DNA of 43,941 nucleotides from Sphingopyxis sp. (GTDB taxonomy: Bacteria > Pseudomonadota > Alphaproteobacteria > Sphingomonadales > Sphingomonadaceae), in assembly GCA_016793775.1 (NCBI GenBank), contig JAEULK010000059.1:1-43941 (forward strand). Reading direction: 5' to 3'. Both the position numbers and the translations under genes were made by a program. The notes beneath the pieces are model-generated. The model saw nothing but the letters and a program-made list of their open reading frames with translations, was not told where the DNA came from and made no database searches. Shown here piece by piece: positions 8,910-19,250 of this stretch; the stretch's first letter is position 1; the number at the start of each line of letters is the position of its first letter.

Positions 8910-9456
8910 AGCGCGGTTCCCCCGGCCCCTTGCACATGCGCTTCGACACGCGCGTTTCTTCGCCCTCTACGATCACGACGTCGATGACGTTCATGCACTT
9001 GCGGCCGCCGCTCTCGGTGTTCACCGCCGCCACCGTCGACGACCCGCCGACATTCTCGCGCGTCGCGCTGGTCCAGTTCGCGGTCGCGCCGACCTCTTCG
9101 CCGCGCGTGACCTCCTCGGTCGCCGCCGCCGCCTGTAACTGCTCGCCGGGGTCGAGGCGACAGGCGATCGCGTCGGTCAGCGTGCCCGCGACCTCCGCGC
9201 TCGGAATATAGCTGCCGAAACCAGTCTTGCCCGCAGCATCGCCGACGATGTCGCTCAGCACGCCGCCCAGGATTTTGCGACCGGTGCCGCTGCCCTTCTT
9301 GCCCTTTGGACAGCCGCCATTGTCCTTTTCGCTGCTGCTGGGGGTCGGAGTCGGCGACGTGACCTTGCGGAGCAGTCCGCCGAATTGAGCCTGCGCCGGC
9401 GCCACCGCCAACAAGCATGCGGCCAATACCGCCGGCGCTGCCAAAATTTTCCGCAT
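8890..9456 (-). CDS. Exported 17-kDa surface-antigen-like protein
   Basis: 188 residues from the ATG at 9456, preceded by GGAG seven bases away; an alternative ATG at 9477 adds seven residues with no ribosome-binding site. A signal peptide (LAAPAVLAACLLAVAPAQAQ) is clear. The second half follows the pattern W-x-N/S...G...V...G..C.......V.G.E......CK, typical of the 17-kDa antigen/RT0821-type surface antigen domain. These are generally outer-membrane-associated proteins of unknown function. It is the first gene of a three-gene overlapping set. Confidence 0.7.
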   Translation of the reverse strand: MRKILAAPAVLAACLLAVAPAQAQFGGLLRKVTSPTPTPSSSEKDNGGCPKGKKGSGTGRKILGGVLSDIVGDAAGKTGFGSYIPSAEVAGTLTDAIACRLDPGEQLQAAAATEEVTRGEEVGATANWTSATRENVGGSSTVAAVNTESGGRKCMNVIDVVIVEGEETRVSKRMCKGPGEPRYVIVPA

Positions 9457-9607
9457 CGATCCGCTCCACGCAATCATCGCCCGTATCGGGCACCCTGCGA
9501 CCCCTTTAGCGGGGGTTCATGCCACCCGCTGTGATTTTCATCAACTCTTGGCCGAATGTCAGCCAGACAGGTTGAATTAAGGCTGAATATGTCACAAACG
9601 TCTTACC

Positions 9608-10051
9608 ATGCTGTCGCAAAAGACCCGCTATACGATCCGCGCCTTTCAGCACCTCGCCGACCATTGGGGCCAGGGGCAGGTCCAGCTCGCCGATATTGCC
9701 GAGGCGCAGAATATCCCGCCCAAATTCCTGACCGTGATCCTGTCGGAAATGGCACGCGAAGGATTGCTGCTGTCGCAGCGCGGGCGCGATGGCGGGTATC
9801 AGCTCGCGCTGCCGCCGGTCGATATCAGCTATGGCGACCTCGTGCGCCTGACCCGCGGCTCGCTCGCGCTCGTCCCCTGCGCGGCGCGTAACGCGCATGA
9901 GCATTGCAAGAATTGCCTGCCCGAATCCGAATGCCGGATGCGCAGCCTGATGTTGAAGGTGCGCGACGACACCGCCGCGATCCTCGACCGCATCACGCTG
10001 GCCGACCCGATCGCGATGGAACCGATCTTCGAGACCGAAGCCGCCGAATAG
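9608..10051 (+). CDS. Rrf2-family transcriptional regulator, probably Fe-S
   Basis: 147 residues starting MLSQKTRYTIRAFQHLAD, a typical Rrf2 N-terminus. The winged helix includes the recognition region IPPKFLTVILSEMAREGLLLSQRGRDGGYQLA. Four cysteines at 91, 100, 103 and 109 lie where IscR and NsrR hold their iron-sulfur cluster, though the spacing differs from both. It may sense iron-sulfur status, NO or oxidants; the targets are unknown. No ribosome-binding site is evident upstream. It stands alone. Confidence 0.85.
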   Translation: MLSQKTRYTIRAFQHLADHWGQGQVQLADIAEAQNIPPKFLTVILSEMAREGLLLSQRGRDGGYQLALPPVDISYGDLVRLTRGSLALVPCAARNAHEHCKNCLPESECRMRSLMLKVRDDTAAILDRITLADPIAMEPIFETEAAE

Positions 10052-10068
10052 GCACCCCCCGACGCGCA

Positions 10069-10096
10069 ACAAAAAAGGCCCGCTTTCACGGGCCTT
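10069..10096 (-). terminator. Rho-independent terminator of tRNA-Ala
   Basis: An 8-base stem (10075-10082 with 10089-10096, AAGGCCCG/CGGGCCTT) with a 6-base loop. It is followed on the minus strand by a run of T opposite the A-run at 10071-10076. It lies just downstream of the tRNA gene and may also help end the Rrf2 transcript. Confidence 0.8.
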
Positions 10097-10104
10097 CTGG
10101 GAAA

Positions 10105-10180
10105 TGGTGGAGCCTAGCGGGATCGAACCGCTGACCTCCTGCATGCCATGCAGGCGCTCTCCCAGCTGAGCTAAGGCCCC
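10105..10180 (-). tRNA. tRNA-Ala (GGC anticodon)
   Basis: Reading the minus strand gives a 76-base cloverleaf from GGGGCCT to the encoded CCA. The acceptor stem is GGGGCCT with AGGCTCC (one wobble pair), the D arm AGCTCAGCTGGGAGAGC, and the anticodon stem CCTGC/GCAGG with loop ATGGCAT. The T arm reads GCGGTTCGATCCCGC. The anticodon GGC decodes GCC/GCT alanine codons. Confidence 0.96.
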
Positions 10181-10282
10181 GTGCCATTTCGACCGATCGT
10201 GCTGGGTGGCTGCGATCGGGTGGCCGCCTTTAGCAGTGCGGGCGGCCGATGCAAGGGGCCAATTGACCCCGGCTGCAAAAAA

Positions 10283-10606
10283 TCAGGTCTCGACGTCGTC
10301 GTCGTCTGCGGTCGCGACGCCCAGATCGTCGTCGCCGCCAAGATCGACGTCGTTGTCGGGCGAATCGCTGTCTTCATCGACATCGACGTCCAGATCCAGA
10401 TCCTCATCGACGCCATCTTCCTTGGCGACCTTGCCGGGCTTTTCGATTTCCTCGAACGGCATTGGCTGCTTCGATTTCAGCACCGATTCCGGAATCCAGT
10501 TATAGCCGCAATTGATGCACGCGACGGGATCATCCTTGGTCAGATCATAGAATCGGGTGGCACATTTCGGGCAGCTACGCTTCGTGCCCCATTCAGCCTT
10601 TATCAT
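10283..10606 (-). CDS. TIGR02300/FYDLN-type zinc-ribbon protein
   Basis: 107 residues from the ATG at 10606, with GAGG six bases upstream. The N-terminus MIKAEWGTKRSCPKCATRFY, with a second CINCG knuckle, forms a CPxC...CxxC zinc ribbon. The FYDLTK sequence corresponds to the FYDLN motif that names the family. The C-terminal half is very rich in Asp and Glu. The family is typical of alphaproteobacteria and is found next to aroA, as here. Its role is unknown to me. Confidence 0.88.
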   Translation of the reverse strand: MIKAEWGTKRSCPKCATRFYDLTKDDPVACINCGYNWIPESVLKSKQPMPFEEIEKPGKVAKEDGVDEDLDLDVDVDEDSDSPDNDVDLGGDDDLGVATADDDDVET

Positions 10607-10730
10607 AAACGCCTCATAACCTTCTGGAAACAGCATAAAATATCGGAAAGAGAATGGCGCCTGAGCGGCAATCCATCAAATCGGCGTGCGCCTTGCCAGA
10701 TTGCAAGGCCGCTGTCAAAAGCCGCACGCC

Positions 10731-12059
10731 ATGACCGATCAAAGCCCCAGCCCGCGCGCCTTTTCCGCTTCCGTTCCGCTGCAAGGTAGGATCGCGATCC
10801 CCGGAGACAAGAGCATCTCGCACCGCTCGCTGATGCTGTCGGCGCTCGCGGTCGGGACGAGCCGCGTCACCGGGCTGCTCGAAGGCCATGATGTGCTGTC
10901 CACCGCCGCCGCGATGCGGGCGATGGGCGCCAGCATCGAACGCCGCGAGGACGGCGGATGGGTGATCGACGGCGTCGGGGTCGGCGGATTGCTCCAGCCG
11001 CGCGAAGCGCTCGACATGGGCAACAGCGGCACCTCGACCCGCCTGCTGATGGGCCTCGTCGCCAGCCACCCGATCACCGCGACTTTTATCGGCGATGCCA
11101 GCCTGTCAGGGCGCCCGATGGGGCGCGTCATCGATCCGCTGGCGCAAATGGGCGCCGATATCACCGCCTCGCGCGGCGGCCGCCTGCCGCTGATGCTGCG
11201 CGGCCTCGCCCCCGCCATCCCCCTCTCCTATCGCCTCCCCGTCGCATCGGCGCAGGTGAAGAGCGCGGTCCTGCTCGCCAGCCTCAACACGCCGGGCGTC
11301 ACCGAAGTCATCGAACCCGTGCCGACGCGCGACCATAGCGAGCGGATGCTCCAAGGTTTCGGCGCCGAGCTGACCGTCGAAACCGACGGCGACGGCACTC
11401 GCCACATCCGCATTCGCGGCGAGGCCGAACTGAAGCCGCAGGTTATCGCTGTCCCCGGCGATCCCTCGTCGGCGGCCTTCTTCATCGTCGCGGCGCTGCT
11501 GGTCCCCGGATCGGACATCATCATCGCCAATGTCGGGCTCAATCCGACTCGCGCGGGGCTGGTCGAGGTACTGAAGGCGATGGGCGGCGACATCGAGTTG
11601 CTGGATCCGCGCACCGTCGGTGGCGAACCCGTGGCCGACCTGCGCGTCCGCCACAGCGCGCTCCGGGGCATCGATGTCGATCCGGCGATCACGCCGAGCA
11701 TGATCGACGAATATCCGATCCTCTTCGTCGCTGCGGCGCTGGCGGAAGGCCGCACGACGACTACCGGCCTCGACGAACTGCGCGTCAAGGAAAGCGACCG
11801 GCTCACGGTCATGGCGACCGGATTGGAGGCGATCGGCGCGCGCGTCGAGGAGAGCGAGGATGGGCTGGTCATCGACGGCAGCGGCGGCGATCCGCTGCCC
11901 GGCGGGGCGACCATCGCCGGCCACCTTGACCACCGTATCTGCATGAGCTTCGCGGTCGCCGGTCTCATCAGCAAGGCCCCGGTGACGATCGACGATATGG
12001 CGCCGGTCGCGACGAGCTTCCCCAATTTCGAGACGCTGCTCGAAAGCCTGCAAGGATGA
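10731..12059 (+). CDS. aroA: 3-phosphoshikimate 1-carboxyvinyltransferase (EPSP synthase), class II type
   Basis: 442 residues. The enzyme joins phosphoenolpyruvate to shikimate-3-phosphate in aromatic amino acid synthesis. PGDKSISHR near residue 24 and GNSGTSTRL near residue 97 are active-site motifs. The four signatures I recall for class II enzymes are present: GDKS, RDHSE, SAQVK and NPTR. However, the position corresponding to Ala100 of the CP4 enzyme is Gly100 here. The start at 10731 gives the conserved N-terminus. It begins an overlapping run with the small membrane gene and cmk (ATGA overlaps). Confidence 0.96.
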   Translation: MTDQSPSPRAFSASVPLQGRIAIPGDKSISHRSLMLSALAVGTSRVTGLLEGHDVLSTAAAMRAMGASIERREDGGWVIDGVGVGGLLQPREALDMGNSGTSTRLLMGLVASHPITATFIGDASLSGRPMGRVIDPLAQMGADITASRGGRLPLMLRGLAPAIPLSYRLPVASAQVKSAVLLASLNTPGVTEVIEPVPTRDHSERMLQGFGAELTVETDGDGTRHIRIRGEAELKPQVIAVPGDPSSAAFFIVAALLVPGSDIIIANVGLNPTRAGLVEVLKAMGGDIELLDPRTVGGEPVADLRVRHSALRGIDVDPAITPSMIDEYPILFVAAALAEGRTTTTGLDELRVKESDRLTVMATGLEAIGARVEESEDGLVIDGSGGDPLPGGATIAGHLDHRICMSFAVAGLISKAPVTIDDMAPVATSFPNFETLLESLQG

Positions 12060-12331
12060 GCGCCTATGTCTCCGCGACCGCCGCGACGGTCATCGGCCTG
12101 ATCGGCAGCGCTATTTTCCTCTTCGCCTTCGCTTATGCCAATGCGGCCGCGAAGATGGACCCGCTGCTGTTCAACGCGCTCAACCTGATCGGCGCAATCT
12201 GCCTGCTGATCTCGCTTTCGGTGCATTTCAACCTTGCGGCCTTCGTCCTCGAAGCCTGCTGGGCACTGATCGCGATTTGGGGCCTTGTCCGCGCGCTGCG
12301 CCGCCGGCACACCGGGACCACCACGCCATGA
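12056..12331 (+). CDS. Small membrane protein, CBU_0592-like
   Basis: 91 residues with three hydrophobic segments, near residues 10-30, 36-56 and 61-79, ending in RALRRRH. The segment [16 protein letters not shown] fits the CBU_0592-like family of small inner-membrane proteins without known function. It overlaps aroA and cmk by four bases at each end, so all three are probably translated in a coupled way. Confidence 0.75.
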   Translation: MSAYVSATAATVIGLIGSAIFLFAFAYANAAAKMDPLLFNALNLIGAICLLISLSVHFNLAAFVLEACWALIAIWGLVRALRRRHTGTTTP

Positions 12332-12957
12332 TCATCGCCGTCGATGGACCGACCGCGTCGGGCAAGGGCACGATCGCCAAGGCGCTCGCCGACCATTTCG
12401 GCCTACCGGTGCTCGACACCGGGCTGCTCTATCGCGCGGTCGGTTACCAGACCCAGCTCAACCATGGCGATGCCGATGACGCCGCCGACGCGCTTGCCGC
12501 CTGCGCCTTTCCCGCCAGCCTGCTCGACGATCCGGCGCTGCGCTACGAGACCACCGGCGGGCTCGCGAGTCGCGTTTCGGTTCATCCCGGGGTCCGCGCC
12601 GCGCTGTTCCAGCGCCAGGTCGATTTTGCCGACCAGCCGGGCGGCGCGGTGCTCGACGGGCGCGACATCGGCACCGTCATCGCGCCGCACGCCGACGCAA
12701 AATTGTTCGTGACCGCGACCGCGGCCGAACGCGCGCACCGCCGCCACGCCGAAATGCGCGGACGCGGAGTAGAGGTGACCTATGAGGCGGTGCTTGCCGA
12801 CATCCACGCCCGCGACGCGCGCGACACCGGCCGCGCCGACGCCCCGCTGCTGCGCGCCGCCGATGCGATGCTGCTCGACACCACCGCGATGGACCGCGAC
12901 GCGGCAGTCGCCGCCGCCATCGCTTTCGTCGAAGAAAGGGTCAGGCGACCCAACTGA
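12328..12957 (+). CDS. cmk: Cytidylate kinase
   Basis: 209 residues from the ATG at 12328, in a four-base overlap with the preceding gene. It phosphorylates CMP and dCMP. The P-loop reads DGPTASGKGTIAKAL, and the conserved LDTGLLYRAVG and DGRDIGTVIAP segments contact CMP and phosphates. A C-terminal ERAHRRHAEMRGR segment resembles the LID arginines. The length is slightly short for the family but complete. Its 3' end overlaps the convergent adenylate cyclase gene by 17 bases. Confidence 0.95.
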   Translation: MIIAVDGPTASGKGTIAKALADHFGLPVLDTGLLYRAVGYQTQLNHGDADDAADALAACAFPASLLDDPALRYETTGGLASRVSVHPGVRAALFQRQVDFADQPGGAVLDGRDIGTVIAPHADAKLFVTATAAERAHRRHAEMRGRGVEVTYEAVLADIHARDARDTGRADAPLLRAADAMLLDTTAMDRDAAVAAAIAFVEERVRRPN

Positions 12958-14224
12958 TATCGGGCAGCGTGTTCGCCGTTTTCGGCCCGCTGTGATAGAC
13001 GCAGGTTTCGCCCACGCCCTTCAACGTCTCGACATGCGGCGGACCGAAGGCGGCGCGATCCTTCGCGCGCAACCAGGTGCTTTCCGATATCGCGATGCCG
13101 TTGACCGGCGCGCTGCTTTCCAGCCGCGCCGCCATGTTCACCGTCTCGCCCCAATAATCATAGGCCATGCGCGTCGCGCCGATCACGCCGCCGACGACGG
13201 GGCCGCTGTGGATACCGACGCGCAGCCCGACCTCGGTCCCCGCGACGCGTTGCAATTCCTCGATCCCCGCCAGCACGTCGTGCGCGAAAGCGATCGCGGT
13301 GTCGGCGCTGTTGCCCGTGGCGACGCTCGCCCCGGCTATCGCCAGATAGGCGTCGCCGATCGTCTTGACCTTTTCGACCCCGTGCCGCGCGGCGCATTGG
13401 TCGGCATGGTTGAAGAAGCTGTTGAGCAACTCGACCAGATGCCCCGGCGAGACGCGCTTGGTCAGCTTGGTGAAGCCGACCATGTCGATGAAGATCACGC
13501 TGGCGTCGGCATAGCTGTCGGCGACCATGCGCCCGTCGCGGATGCGCTCGACCGCCGCGGGCGGCAGCATGTTCAGGACCAGCGCCTCATTCTTCGCGCG
13601 CTCGTCTTCGAGCGCCTCGGCAAGTGCGAAGGCGCCGCGGCTCGAGCGGTCGATCGCGAAATTGATCGCGATCATGATGATCGCCCCGCTCAAATAGCTG
13701 AGCAAGGCATAATAGAGGCCTGCGCCATGGCTCTGCACCGGCATCACCGTCGCCAGGAACACGGTGAAGTCGAGCGCCAGCCAGAGCAGGAACAGCCGCG
13801 GCCTTCCCGCCAGCGCGACCGCCGCGAAGGCGCTGACCGACAGGCGGTTGATGACGCCGACGGCGTGCATTTCCTCCTGCATGTCGATCAGTTCGTCGAA
13901 CAGGATCAGGTTGATATGGCCGATCAGAAACACGATACCGAGCAAGGCGGCGAAGTCGAGCGCCGGCTGCTCGACATAGCCTGTCCAGAAGGTCGAGCCG
14001 ATATAGGCGCCGGCGAGGAACAGGGTGAGCCCGAGCAGCACCGCCAGCCTGGCCGTGTCATCCGGATGGACGAACAAGGGATTGGCCACGGTATAGGCGA
14101 GCGCCACGACCATGAAGAGCACGCCATAGATGCGCACGAACGGCAAACGCAGCGTGCGCGCCGTTTCCTGGAAACGCACTTCGACCAACGGATCGGCAAA
14201 TTTTCCGTGATGCGCCGCTTTCAT
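12941..14224 (-). CDS. Membrane-bound class III adenylate cyclase
   Basis: 427 residues. About six membrane segments lie between residues 30 and 190, followed by a short linker helix and a class III catalytic domain from about 235. Metal-binding aspartates are Asp247 (FIDMVGF) and Asp291 (TIGDAY). Lys285/Lys287 and Asp356 (YDYWGE) are the pair expected for ATP rather than GTP. Asn363 and Arg367 (VNMAAR) stabilise the transition state. It should make cAMP from ATP as a homodimer. It lies divergent from rpsA, and its start overlaps the zone of the rpsA promoter region. Confidence 0.92.
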   Translation of the reverse strand: MKAAHHGKFADPLVEVRFQETARTLRLPFVRIYGVLFMVVALAYTVANPLFVHPDDTARLAVLLGLTLFLAGAYIGSTFWTGYVEQPALDFAALLGIVFLIGHINLILFDELIDMQEEMHAVGVINRLSVSAFAAVALAGRPRLFLLWLALDFTVFLATVMPVQSHGAGLYYALLSYLSGAIIMIAINFAIDRSSRGAFALAEALEDERAKNEALVLNMLPPAAVERIRDGRMVADSYADASVIFIDMVGFTKLTKRVSPGHLVELLNSFFNHADQCAARHGVEKVKTIGDAYLAIAGASVATGNSADTAIAFAHDVLAGIEELQRVAGTEVGLRVGIHSGPVVGGVIGATRMAYDYWGETVNMAARLESSAPVNGIAISESTWLRAKDRAAFGPPHVETLKGVGETCVYHSGPKTANTLPDISWVA

Positions 14225-14552
14225 GAGACCCCTCTCGATGGCGCCGACCCTAGGGCCAAGGTCTTACCACCCGGTTTACCGCGGCTTTCGGCTTGCTACC
14301 GAGGGGGTCACCGACTATATAGGCCCCGTCCGACGGGCTTTTGGCCGGTCGAGGCACGGACAAACCGCCGCCCGAATACGGGCGTCGGGCGTGACGGGGC
14401 ATCCTCGTCGCGCCCTTTTTTCTTTGCCCGTATCTCGCCCGCAAGACCCCCGAACGATGCTGTGCCCGTATTCGGCGGTCATGGCAGATCGGCCATTAAG
14501 ACCAGCGGATCCAACCGCTTGGCCGGAACAAATGAAGTAAGGAAGAATATCT
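14225..14552 (+). promoter_or_regulatory. rpsA leader and promoter region (328-base gap)
   Basis: This gap lies between the adenylate cyclase and rpsA starts. A sigma70-like promoter for rpsA is visible: TTGCTA at 14293-14298, a 17-base spacer, and TATATA at 14316-14321. It would give a leader of about 225 bases. The leader contains a GCCCG-AATA-CGGGC hairpin near 14370-14385 and several other G/C stems. A long leader suits S1 autoregulation, but no known RNA class could be assigned. GGAAGA before the ATG is the ribosome-binding site. Confidence 0.6.
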
Positions 14553-16271
<1,719 letters not shown>

Positions 16272-16300
16272 TCCAGCCCTTCATTACCGAAATGAGACAG

Positions 16301-16332
16301 AAGGCCCGCCGGATGCGTCCGGCGGGCCTTTT
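16301..16332 (+). terminator. Strong rho-independent terminator of rpsA
   Basis: A perfect 13-base stem, 16301-16313 with 16318-16330, around a TGCG loop, followed by a short T-run. It sits about 30 bases after the rpsA stop and separates rpsA from ihfB. Confidence 0.92.
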
Positions 16333-16465
16333 GATTCGGCGATATATTTTGCGCGCCTGTTGATTCATGTTAGTCTTGGCACGCGGTGGGAGGGGTCTCA
16401 CGCACGGGGCCGGCAACGACCGGTAGCCAGCATCGTAAAGATGCGCGTCAACGATAGGGGAAGCT

Positions 16466-16744
16466 ATGATCCGGTCAGAACTGGTTCAAAAGATCGCCAG
16501 CGAAAACAACGATCTACGCCTCGAAGAGGTCGAGAAGATCGTCGATGTTTTCTTCGATTCCATCGTGGACCAGCTCGCCTCCGGCGGCCGTGTCGAACTG
16601 CGCGGCTTCGGGGCCTTTTCGACCCGCGGCCGCGAGTCGCGCACCGGTCGCAATCCGCGCACCGGCGCCGCGGTCGATGTGCAGGCGAAAAGCGTACCTT
16701 ATTTCAAGCCTGGCAAGGAAATGCGCGAGCGGCTCAACGACTGA
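16466..16744 (+). CDS. ihfB: Integration host factor subunit beta
   Basis: 92 residues of a HU/IHF DNA-bending protein. The signature [20 protein letters not shown] holds the beta-arm with the intercalating proline (NPRTG). Start [11 protein letters not shown] at 16466 is preceded by AGGGGAAG. IHF-beta pairs with IHF-alpha to bend DNA at promoters and recombination sites. Its position behind rpsA is conserved. The upstream 130 bases after the rpsA terminator must hold its own promoter, although no clear -35/-10 pair could be picked. Confidence 0.95.
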   Translation: MIRSELVQKIASENNDLRLEEVEKIVDVFFDSIVDQLASGGRVELRGFGAFSTRGRESRTGRNPRTGAAVDVQAKSVPYFKPGKEMRERLND

Positions 16745-16759
16745 CGCCGCCGCGCGGGC

Positions 16760-16782
16760 ACCGGCTCAGTTCTTGAGCCGGT
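16760..16782. terminator. Bidirectional hairpin between ihfB and the exporter permease
   Basis: ACCGGCTCA and TGAGCCGGT form a perfect 9-base stem with a 5-base loop. It spans the stop codon of the convergent permease gene and lies 16 bases after ihfB. No T-run follows on either strand, so termination is likely but not certain. Confidence 0.5.
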
Positions 16783-17533
16783 AGCCGGTCCTGAACACCC
16801 AGAAGATCACGCCGAGGCACAGGGTCAGGAAGAGCGCGACCGCGCCCATGCTGACCTCGATGCCGACGTCGCCCTGCCCGAAAAAGGTCCAGCGGAACCC
16901 GCTGATCAGATAGACGACAGGGTTGAACAGCGTCACCGTCCGCCACGCCGCGGGCAGCATGTCGAGCGAATAGAAAGCACCGCCGAGGAAGGTCAGCGGA
17001 TAGACGACGAGCAGCGGGATCACCTGCAATTGCTCGAAGCTTTGCGCCCAGATACCGATGATGAAGCCGAAGAGGCAGAAGGTCACCGCCATCAAAATCA
17101 TGAAGGCGACCATCAACAGCGGATGCGCGACCTGGACGTCGACGAACAGATGCGCGGTCGCGAAGATGATCGCGCCGATGATCACCGACTTGGTCGCCGC
17201 GGCGCCGACATAGGCGATCACCGTTTCGAGCGGCGACAGCGGCGCCGACAGCATCTCGTAGATCGTGCCTGTCCATTTGGGCATATATATGCCGAAACTC
17301 GCGTTGCTGATGCTCTCGGTGAACATCGTCAGCATCATCAGGCCGGGCACGATGAACGCGCCATAGGGAACATTGCCGACTTCGCTCATCCGGCTGCCGA
17401 TCGCCGAACCGAAAACGACGAAATAGAGCGCAGTGGTGATCACCGGCAGCGCGAGGCTGGTCCAGAAGGTGCGCCCGAAGCGCGCCAGTTCGAACAGATA
17501 GATCGCGCGCACGCCGCGCCAGTTCGCGGTCAT
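16766..17533 (-). CDS. ABC-2 type exporter, membrane subunit
   Basis: 255 residues with six predicted membrane segments. The family signature region [20 protein letters not shown], followed by [14 protein letters not shown], is typical of YadH-like ABC-2 permeases. Substrates of this subfamily are poorly defined (drugs, polysaccharides or lipids). The start overlaps the stop of the ATPase gene by four bases, so the two form one operon. Confidence 0.92.
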   Translation of the reverse strand: MTANWRGVRAIYLFELARFGRTFWTSLALPVITTALYFVVFGSAIGSRMSEVGNVPYGAFIVPGLMMLTMFTESISNASFGIYMPKWTGTIYEMLSAPLSPLETVIAYVGAAATKSVIIGAIIFATAHLFVDVQVAHPLLMVAFMILMAVTFCLFGFIIGIWAQSFEQLQVIPLLVVYPLTFLGGAFYSLDMLPAAWRTVTLFNPVVYLISGFRWTFFGQGDVGIEVSMGAVALFLTLCLGVIFWVFRTGYRLKN

Positions 17534-18477
17534 GCGCCTTCTCCCTTCGGCTGGTTGCTGTCGTGAACCAGCCCGACGAAAATATCCTCGAGCGAGCTTT
17601 GCCGTGTGTGCAGGTCCTTGAACGCTACGCCGATGTCGGTCATCCGCCGAAGCAGCGAGGGCACGCCCGTCGCCTCGGCGCGGCTGTCGAATTCATAGAC
17701 CAGCTCGTTGCCCTCGCCCGCCAGTTCCAGCTTCCATTGCTCCAGCTCTACGGGGATCACCGCCAGTGGTTCGACGAGGTTCAGCGTCAGCGTCTTGCGC
17801 CCCAGCTTCTTGATCAGTTCGTCCTTCTGCTCGACCAGAATCAGCTGGCCCTTGCTGATTACGCCCACCCGGTCGGCCATTTCCTCGGCCTCCTCGATAT
17901 AATGGGTGGTCAGGATAATGGTGACGCCGCGTTCACGAAGCGAGCGGACCATGTTCCACATGTCGCGGCGCAGTTCGACATCGACCCCAGCGGTGGGTTC
18001 GTCGAGGAACAGGATTTCGGGTTCGTGGGACAGCGCCTTCGCGATCATCACGCGGCGCTTCATGCCGCCCGACAATTCCATGATCTTCGAATCGCGCTTG
18101 TCCCACAGCGTCAGGTCGCGCAGCAATTGCTCGATGAACTTCGGATCGCGCTTCTTGCCGAACAGCCCGCGCGAAAAGCTGACCGTCGCCATCACCGTCT
18201 CGAATGCGTCGGTGTGCAATTCCTGCGGCACCAACCCGATCAGCGCGCGCGCGGCGCGATAGTCGCGGGCATGGTCGTGCCCGGCGACGGTCACCGTGCC
18301 GCTCGTCGCGGTGACGATGCCGCACACGATGCTGATCAGCGTCGTCTTGCCCGCGCCATTGGGGCCGAGCAGCGCAAAAATCTCGCCCCTGGCGATGTCG
18401 AGATCGACCCCGGCGAGCGCGACATGGCCGCTCTTGTATGTCTTGCCGAGACCGGCGATGGTGAGAACAGCTTCCAT
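17530..18477 (-). CDS. ABC-2 type exporter, ATP-binding subunit
   Basis: 315 residues. Walker A is GPNGAGKTT near residue 38, the ABC signature ELSGGMKRR near residue 140, and Walker [13 protein letters not shown]. The C-terminal 90 residues past the nucleotide-binding domain are typical of the YadG/CcmA-like exporter ATPases. It is first in the operon with the permease and divergent from tRNA-Leu. Confidence 0.94.
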   Translation of the reverse strand: MEAVLTIAGLGKTYKSGHVALAGVDLDIARGEIFALLGPNGAGKTTLISIVCGIVTATSGTVTVAGHDHARDYRAARALIGLVPQELHTDAFETVMATVSFSRGLFGKKRDPKFIEQLLRDLTLWDKRDSKIMELSGGMKRRVMIAKALSHEPEILFLDEPTAGVDVELRRDMWNMVRSLRERGVTIILTTHYIEEAEEMADRVGVISKGQLILVEQKDELIKKLGRKTLTLNLVEPLAVIPVELEQWKLELAGEGNELVYEFDSRAEATGVPSLLRRMTDIGVAFKDLHTRQSSLEDIFVGLVHDSNQPKGEGA

Positions 18478-18567
18478 GGCGGCCCCTCTAGCCGACCCGC
18501 CCCGAGCGGTGAAGCGGCAAACAGCGCTTGACCTCGCCGTGCGCCTCGGCTTGACCGGCTGGCGCGT

Positions 18568-18653
18568 GCGGACGTGGCGAAATCGGTAGACGCAGCAGAC
18601 TTAAAATCTGCCATCCTCTGGATATCCGGGTTCAAGTCCCGGCGTCCGCACCA
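18568..18653 (+). tRNA. tRNA-Leu (TAA anticodon)
   Basis: An 86-base tRNA including encoded CCA. The acceptor stem is GCGGACG/CGTCCGC. The anticodon arm is GCAGA-CTTAAAA-TCTGC with anticodon TAA. The variable arm is long (CATCCTCTGGATA), as expected for leucine tRNA, and the T arm is CCGGGTTCAAGTCCCGG. It decodes TTA and TTG. Confidence 0.96.
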
Positions 18654-18657
18654 TCCC

Positions 18658-19077
18658 TTATAAATGCCGGATATCGGCGGGCGCGTTCCACCAATTGTCG
18701 TGGAGGCCGTCGCAATAGGCGATCGGCGCCGCCATCAGATCGTCGACGGGCAGGTCGTCGAGCGCCGCGACGCGGACCCCGACATAGGCGCCGCCCATCG
18801 CGTCGATATCGCCATGGCCGTGCGTGGCGGTGCCGCATTTGGTGCAGAAGCGATGGTGCGTCTCGAACCCCTCGCCGCTGCGGCTATAGTCGCCGAGCAG
18901 TTCTTCGCCCGCGACCAGGCGGAAAGCGTCGGGCTTCATCCCCGCAGCGTTCCAGTTGCGCTGTTTCCAGCAATAGGTGCAATTGCACTTGCTGCTGCCG
19001 CTCGCGGCAAAATCCATGTCGACCTCGAAGCGCACCGCGCGGCAGTGACAGCTGCCGTGATAGGTCTGGGTCGTCAT
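18658..19077 (-). CDS. GFA/CENP-V family zinc protein
   Basis: 139 residues from the ATG at 19077, with AAGGAGAG upstream; the longer open frame to 19251 runs through non-coding-like sequence and is rejected. Zinc ligands of the glutathione-dependent formaldehyde-activating fold are visible: CHC near residue 10, CNCTYC near residue 37, and CTKCG near residue 80. Many family members are misnamed; a formaldehyde role is not established here. It stands alone after tRNA-Leu. Confidence 0.87.
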   Translation of the reverse strand: MTTQTYHGSCHCRAVRFEVDMDFAASGSSKCNCTYCWKQRNWNAAGMKPDAFRLVAGEELLGDYSRSGEGFETHHRFCTKCGTATHGHGDIDAMGGAYVGVRVAALDDLPVDDLMAAPIAYCDGLHDNWWNAPADIRHL

Positions 19078-19250
19078 CGCTCTCTCCTTGCTGAACGGCA
19101 TCGTCGCCATGGCACTCCCCCTATGATCTGGATATTCGGGTGGCCACTCTTCAGACGTCGCGGGGCGCGCGCGGCCTTGATCGCCCGGTTCGGCATCGCG
19201 ATGCGAACGCACCCTTCCGGTTTCGCGCGGCGCGGCTATGATGGCTCGCA

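Noticed and set aside
9484-9530. tRNA-like or attachment-site-like sequence near the surface antigen gene
   Set aside because: A GC hairpin is present, but no acceptor or anticodon stem can be formed.
16332-16465. Clear -35/-10 promoter for ihfB
   Set aside because: Several weak hexamers exist, none with proper spacing; not listed as a promoter.
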